Shown here piece after piece: positions 6,393 to 8,256 of a DNA stretch of 8,256 nucleotides; the stretch's first letter is position 1; each line of letters starts with the position of its first letter. The notes beneath the pieces are model-generated. The model saw only the letters and a list, made by a program, of their open reading frames with translations. It had not been told where the DNA came from and did no database searches. The translations under genes were made by a program, and so were the position numbers. Source of the DNA: an uncultured Trueperaceae bacterium (GTDB lineage: Bacteria > Deinococcota > Deinococci > Deinococcales > Trueperaceae); assembly GCA_937911855.1 (NCBI GenBank), contig CALDPK010000048.1, forward strand, positions 1 to 8,256. Reading direction: 5' to 3'.

Positions 6393-7057
6393 CAGGCGAT
6401 CCTCAGGGCCGCATCCGGCAGCCGCGTCCGCTGTTCCGTCCAGACGACGACCTCGCCATCGCGCAGGGCGCGATAACGCACACCGCGGGCCGATAGCTGC
6501 CGCGTTGCCCGCTCCGCCGCCGCCGTTTCGGGATGCGGCGAGCGGTAATGCGGCACGATTGTGAAATCGATGAGGCCGAGGCCGTCCCAGACCGGATCCG
6601 GGTCGTATCCCGGCGGCACCGCATGCGGATCATCGATGGTGTCGATACCGGCCAGGCTGGGGCCGGCAACCACGGCACCGGCAGAGTAGCCGCCATAGAC
6701 GATCTCGTCGCGGTCGAGCAGGTCGACGATGAGCGTATCGAAGCCGGAGCGCTGCATGGCCCGCCGCAGCACGAAGGCGTTGCCGCCGGTCACCCAGATC
6801 AGGTCGAAACCCGCCAGCTGCGCTGCGAGACGCGCCGGCTGGCCGAAATAGTCGCGCAGGTCGAGGTCGCTGGCGGCGATGCCGAGCCCGGCCAGCTCGG
6901 TAGCCGGGTCGTGCTGCTCGTGCCGGCGCTCGCGCTCCGCCGGGTCCAGATGGTCTCGAGCATTCTCGATGACCGCGGCCCGCTTGCCGCTGCCCAACAG
7001 GGCGAGCAGCGCGCCGCCCCGATCGCCAAGCCGATACGAAGAAAGATAAAGTCTCAT
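6392..7057 (-). CDS. Peptidase S51 family protein (peptidase E-like serine hydrolase)
   Basis: A 221-residue cytosolic protein of the class-I glutamine-amidotransferase-like fold. It has TGGN (90-93), the nucleophile elbow GYSAGA with Ser125 (123-128), and VPHYRS (168-173) with His170, which correspond to the Ser/His of E. coli PepE (an Asp-X dipeptidase). It is similar in length to that 229-residue enzyme. Substrate preference is unknown; members also include cyanophycinase. The ATG at 7055-7057 starts the family-typical MRLYLSSYRLG and has GAGGG eight bases upstream. A longer in-frame start at 7327 exists but adds arginine-rich text overlapping rpmA antisense and the terminator, so I rejected it. 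The gene stands just past the rpmA terminator, so it needs its own promoter, which I cannot pick out. Its stop overlaps the next gene. Confidence 0.85.
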   Translation of the reverse strand: MRLYLSSYRLGDRGGALLALLGSGKRAAVIENARDHLDPAERERRHEQHDPATELAGLGIAASDLDLRDYFGQPARLAAQLAGFDLIWVTGGNAFVLRRAMQRSGFDTLIVDLLDRDEIVYGGYSAGAVVAGPSLAGIDTIDDPHAVPPGYDPDPVWDGLGLIDFTIVPHYRSPHPETAAAERATRQLSARGVRYRALRDGEVVVWTEQRTRLPDAALRIA

Positions 7058-7076
7058 TTCAACCGCCCTCACAGCG

Positions 7077-7112
7077 AAAAAGACAAAAGGGGAACCGGAC
7101 GACCGGCTCCCC
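7077..7112 (-). terminator. Intrinsic terminator after rpmA
   Basis: Read on the minus strand: GGGGAGCCGG, loop TCGT, CCGGTTCCCC, then TTTTGTCTTTTT. The 10-bp stem has one G-U wobble and is directly followed by the T tract, so it fits a Rho-independent terminator for rplU-rpmA. It is 76 bases beyond the rpmA stop and 20 bases before the S51 start. Confidence 0.9.
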
Positions 7113-7142
7113 TTCGGAACTTCTGCTTGGCGGGTGGTCTGC

Positions 7143-7188
7143 CTTGCCGGGGAGCTGGTCTCCGGCAGGGGTGACGTACCTTGCCGGG
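7143..7188. repeat. Short direct repeat downstream of rpmA
   Basis: CCTTGCCGGG occurs at 7143-7152 and again at 7179-7188 in the rpmA-terminator gap. A partial inverted copy (CCGGCAGGGG) lies between them at 7162-7171, so the spacer may form an alternative hairpin in the rpmA 3' untranslated region. No function is evident. Confidence 0.4.
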
Positions 7189-7458
7189 CTATTCTGCGGC
7201 TTCTGCTGCCGGGTTCACCGACACGTATACCTTGGCGTTGGCTCGGGTCTTGAAGCTGACCTTGCCGTCGACGAGGGCGTAGATCGTGTGGTCGACGCCG
7301 ATGCCGACACCGGTGCCGGGATGCCATTTGGTGCCGCGCTGGCGGATGATGATGTTGCCCGGGATCACGGCTTCGCCGCCGAACTTCTTGACGCCGAGGC
7401 GGCGGCCAGCGGTGTCACGACCATTGCGGGACGAGCCGCCTGCTTTCTTGTGTGCCAT
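7189..7458 (-). CDS. rpmA: 50S ribosomal protein L27 (bL27)
   Basis: An 89-residue ribosomal protein located near the peptidyl-transferase centre. The N terminus MAHKKAGGSSRNGRD and the motif RRLGVKKFGGE are diagnostic. The rest (GNIIIRQRGTKWHPG, GVDHTIYALVDGKV, YVSVNP) and the alanine/glutamate tail point to an alphaproteobacterium, judged from memory of family sequences. The start at 7456-7458 has AAGGAGA about eight bases upstream, and part of that site overlaps the rplU stop. The gene lies 12 bp behind rplU, the standard order, and ends at a strong terminator. Length and motifs are normal and nothing is missing. Confidence 0.98.
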   Translation of the reverse strand: MAHKKAGGSSRNGRDTAGRRLGVKKFGGEAVIPGNIIIRQRGTKWHPGTGVGIGVDHTIYALVDGKVSFKTRANAKVYVSVNPAAEAAE

Positions 7459-7470
7459 CTTTGCGTCTCC

Positions 7471-7825
7471 TTATTCTTTGTCGGCCTTGGGCGCGGCCTT
7501 CTTGGCGGCCGGCTTCCTGGCAGCTTCGGCGTTCTGGTCGGCCTTGGCGCGCGGCGGCTTGCCGGCCACCAGTTCCTTGGCCTGGGCGACCCAGTCCTCG
7601 CGCGCGATGCGGCCCTTGAAGTCGAGCTTCTCGTCGAACTCGACGACGTCGGCCTTCTTCCAGCCGGCGATCTGCTTGAGGCTGGTGACGCCGGCGTCGT
7701 GCAACTTCTTCTCCAGCGCCGGGCCGACGCCGCCGATCAACTTCAGATCGTCGACGAACTCGGGCGCGGCGGCTTCGCTCTTGCTCGCCGGCTTCTTGGC
7801 GGCGGGCTTCTTGGCGGCAAGCGAC
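7471..7825 (-). pseudogene. rplU: C-terminal extension of ribosomal protein L21 (bL21), 3' fragment
   Basis: About 118 codons that precede rpmA. They hold a KKPAAKK linker, then a helix-hairpin-helix-like module (DDLKLIGGVGPALEKKL, then AGVTSLKQIAG, FKGRIAREDWVAQAKELV) and a lysine/alanine tail. Many alphaproteobacterial L21 proteins have just such an extension after the ~100-residue ribosomal core. The core itself is absent because the sequence switches to a different gene near 7825. The open frame continues to an ATG at 7956, but that N-terminal part is an antisense reading of the oxoprolinase fragment and is not real. Identity as rplU rests on the extension type plus rpmA 12 bp downstream. 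An isolated protein with this domain is the alternative. Confidence 0.8.
7790..7818. repeat. Tandem 15-bp repeat encoding KKPAA units of the L21 linker
   Basis: GGCTTCTTGGCGGC is present at 7790-7803 and at 7805-7818. It encodes the low-complexity lysine/proline/alanine linker on the minus strand. It lies directly beside the suspected fusion point, and such a repeat could have misled the assembler. Confidence 0.8.
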
Positions 7826-7840
7826 CTGCCCACTCGCGGT
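7819..7840. other. Probable assembly fusion point (rplU with oxoprolinase gene)
   Basis: On the minus strand a well-conserved oxoprolinase N terminus runs to about LETDARGTASGQV, after which that frame becomes arginine-rich shadow text. In a neighbouring frame the L21 linker begins at once. No stop or start separates them, and the two frames differ. Base composition also changes, with more A/T to the right. Confidence 0.8.
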
Positions 7841-8204
7841 GCCCCGTGCGTCCGTCTCGAGAACGGCTGCATACAGCACTCCGGGCTTTCTGATGTCCAA
7901 AGCGAAAATATCCGGGCGCGCTTGAGTACCGATCTCGAGCAGATCAGCGAAGCCACGTGTGATTAGTAATAAGGTGCGCGCTCCCTGACGCTCCAATAAA
8001 GCGTTTGTCGCCAGTGTCGTTCCCATGCGGATCTCGCATGGCGGAATCGGGTGGTCGTCCTCCAGCTCTAGCAGCTGCCGGATCGCAGCCAATGGAGCAT
8101 CATCGGAGGATAAGACTTTCATCAGCCTTTGCGTTCCGTCGGAACGGACGGCAAGGCAATCGGTGAAAGTTCCTCCGCGGTCTATGAAAAACTGCCAGAA
8201 GCCC
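7826..8204 (-). pseudogene. 5-oxoprolinase / hydantoinase A-type protein, N-terminal fragment
   Basis: About 125 codons of the N-terminal ATP-binding (ASKHA-like) domain. WQFFIDRGGTFTDC is the family's typical opening with the phosphate-binding loop. Then come RMGTTLATNALLERQG, LLITRGFADLLEIG, and QARPDIFALDIRKP. ATP-dependent 5-oxoprolinases open 5-oxoproline to glutamate, while hydantoinase A relatives act on hydantoins or acetone-like substrates. The WQF(W/F)IDRGGTFTD form favours the 5-oxoprolinase side, but the deciding C-terminal regions are absent from this fragment of a usually ~700-1300-residue protein. Its true start lies just beyond the adapter joint at 8204. An apparent GTG start is adapter sequence. 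It is less GC-rich than its neighbours and very likely comes from another genome. Confidence 0.85.
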
Positions 8205-8256
8205 AGATCGGAAGAGCACACGTCTGAACTCCAGTCACAACGTGATATCTCGTATG
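8205..8256 (+). other. Illumina TruSeq-type adapter with 8-nt index
   Basis: From 8205 the sequence is AGATCGGAAGAGCACACGTC and on through the standard 34-base TruSeq read-1 3' adapter (ends 8238). An 8-base index AACGTGAT (8239-8246) and the following ATCTCGTATG of the flow-cell primer complete it. It is library construct, not organism DNA. It also explains the peptide CSSDL at the start of the spurious open frame over this end. Confidence 0.99.

Noticed and set aside
7143..7188. CRISPR-like or mobile-element repeats near rpmA
   Set aside because: Only two 10-base copies with one short spacer; no array, terminal inverted repeats, or transposase.
7058..7327. N-terminal extension of the S51 gene to the ATG at 7327
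   Set aside because: It would run antisense-frame through rpmA and its terminator and gives arginine-rich text. The family start MRLYLSSY with GAGGG upstream is at 7057.
7826..7956. N-terminal 43 residues of the rplU-frame ORF (MASLICSRS...)
   Set aside because: Out-of-frame reading of the oxoprolinase fragment beyond the fusion point, so not part of L21.
8205..8221. GTG start and peptide CSSDL as the beginning of the oxoprolinase
   Set aside because: These bases are sequencing adapter. The real N terminus is missing.
1..8256. A single novel operon-like system spanning the window
   Set aside because: The blocks come from at least three genomes by domain and composition evidence, and all complete genes belong to known housekeeping or enzyme families.

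Overview
This window reads as a metagenomic or mixed-library contig stitched from pieces of several genomes. It ends in Illumina adapter sequence at 8205-8256. Two gene fusions (near 0.51 kb and 7.82 kb) join halves of unrelated proteins mid-gene, and a third breakpoint is suspected between about 6.1 and 6.4 kb. Apart from prfB and the metallophosphoesterase, every gene lies on the minus strand. I see no phage, transposon, CRISPR array, tRNA or rRNA, and no convincing undescribed multi-gene system.

Layout. (A) 1-~509: end of a gammaproteobacterial-type cytochrome oxidase cluster, with the 5' part of heme A synthase (ctaA) preceded by the last ~33 codons of a small assembly-cluster protein. 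(B) ~510-5739: the best-preserved block, a tightly coupled minus-strand operon cdaA-cdaR-fmt-der (c-di-AMP cyclase, its YbbR partner, Met-tRNA formyltransferase, ribosome-assembly GTPase; der is cut by the 0.51 kb fusion). It is divergent from prfB (release factor 2 with its programmed +1 frameshift) and a metallophosphoesterase. (C) 5736-7057: a short YgfZ-like folate-binding protein and an S51 (peptidase E-like) serine hydrolase overlapping by ATGA. (D) 7077-~7825: an alphaproteobacterial-type rplU(3' extension)-rpmA unit with a strong intrinsic terminator. (E) ~7826-8204: N-terminal fragment of a 5-oxoprolinase/hydantoinase A-type protein, visibly less GC-rich, then adapter.

Block B is the most informative biologically. 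Each downstream gene of the operon starts inside the stop codon region of the previous one, or a few bases after it, and the last sense codons of the upstream gene form the ribosome binding site. The 79-bp gap between cdaA and prfB contains a palindrome that supplies an extended -10-like hexamer on each strand. It lies so close to the prfB ATG, which has no clear Shine-Dalgarno sequence, that a leaderless prfB mRNA is plausible. The source of block B is high-GC and has cdaA/cdaR. A Deinococcota-like source would fit the leaderless start and the YgfZ type, but that is a weak guess.

Together the genes of B concern translation (formyl-Met initiation, ribosome maturation, termination) plus envelope/osmotic signalling by c-di-AMP. 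A, D and E should not be interpreted as neighbours of B.
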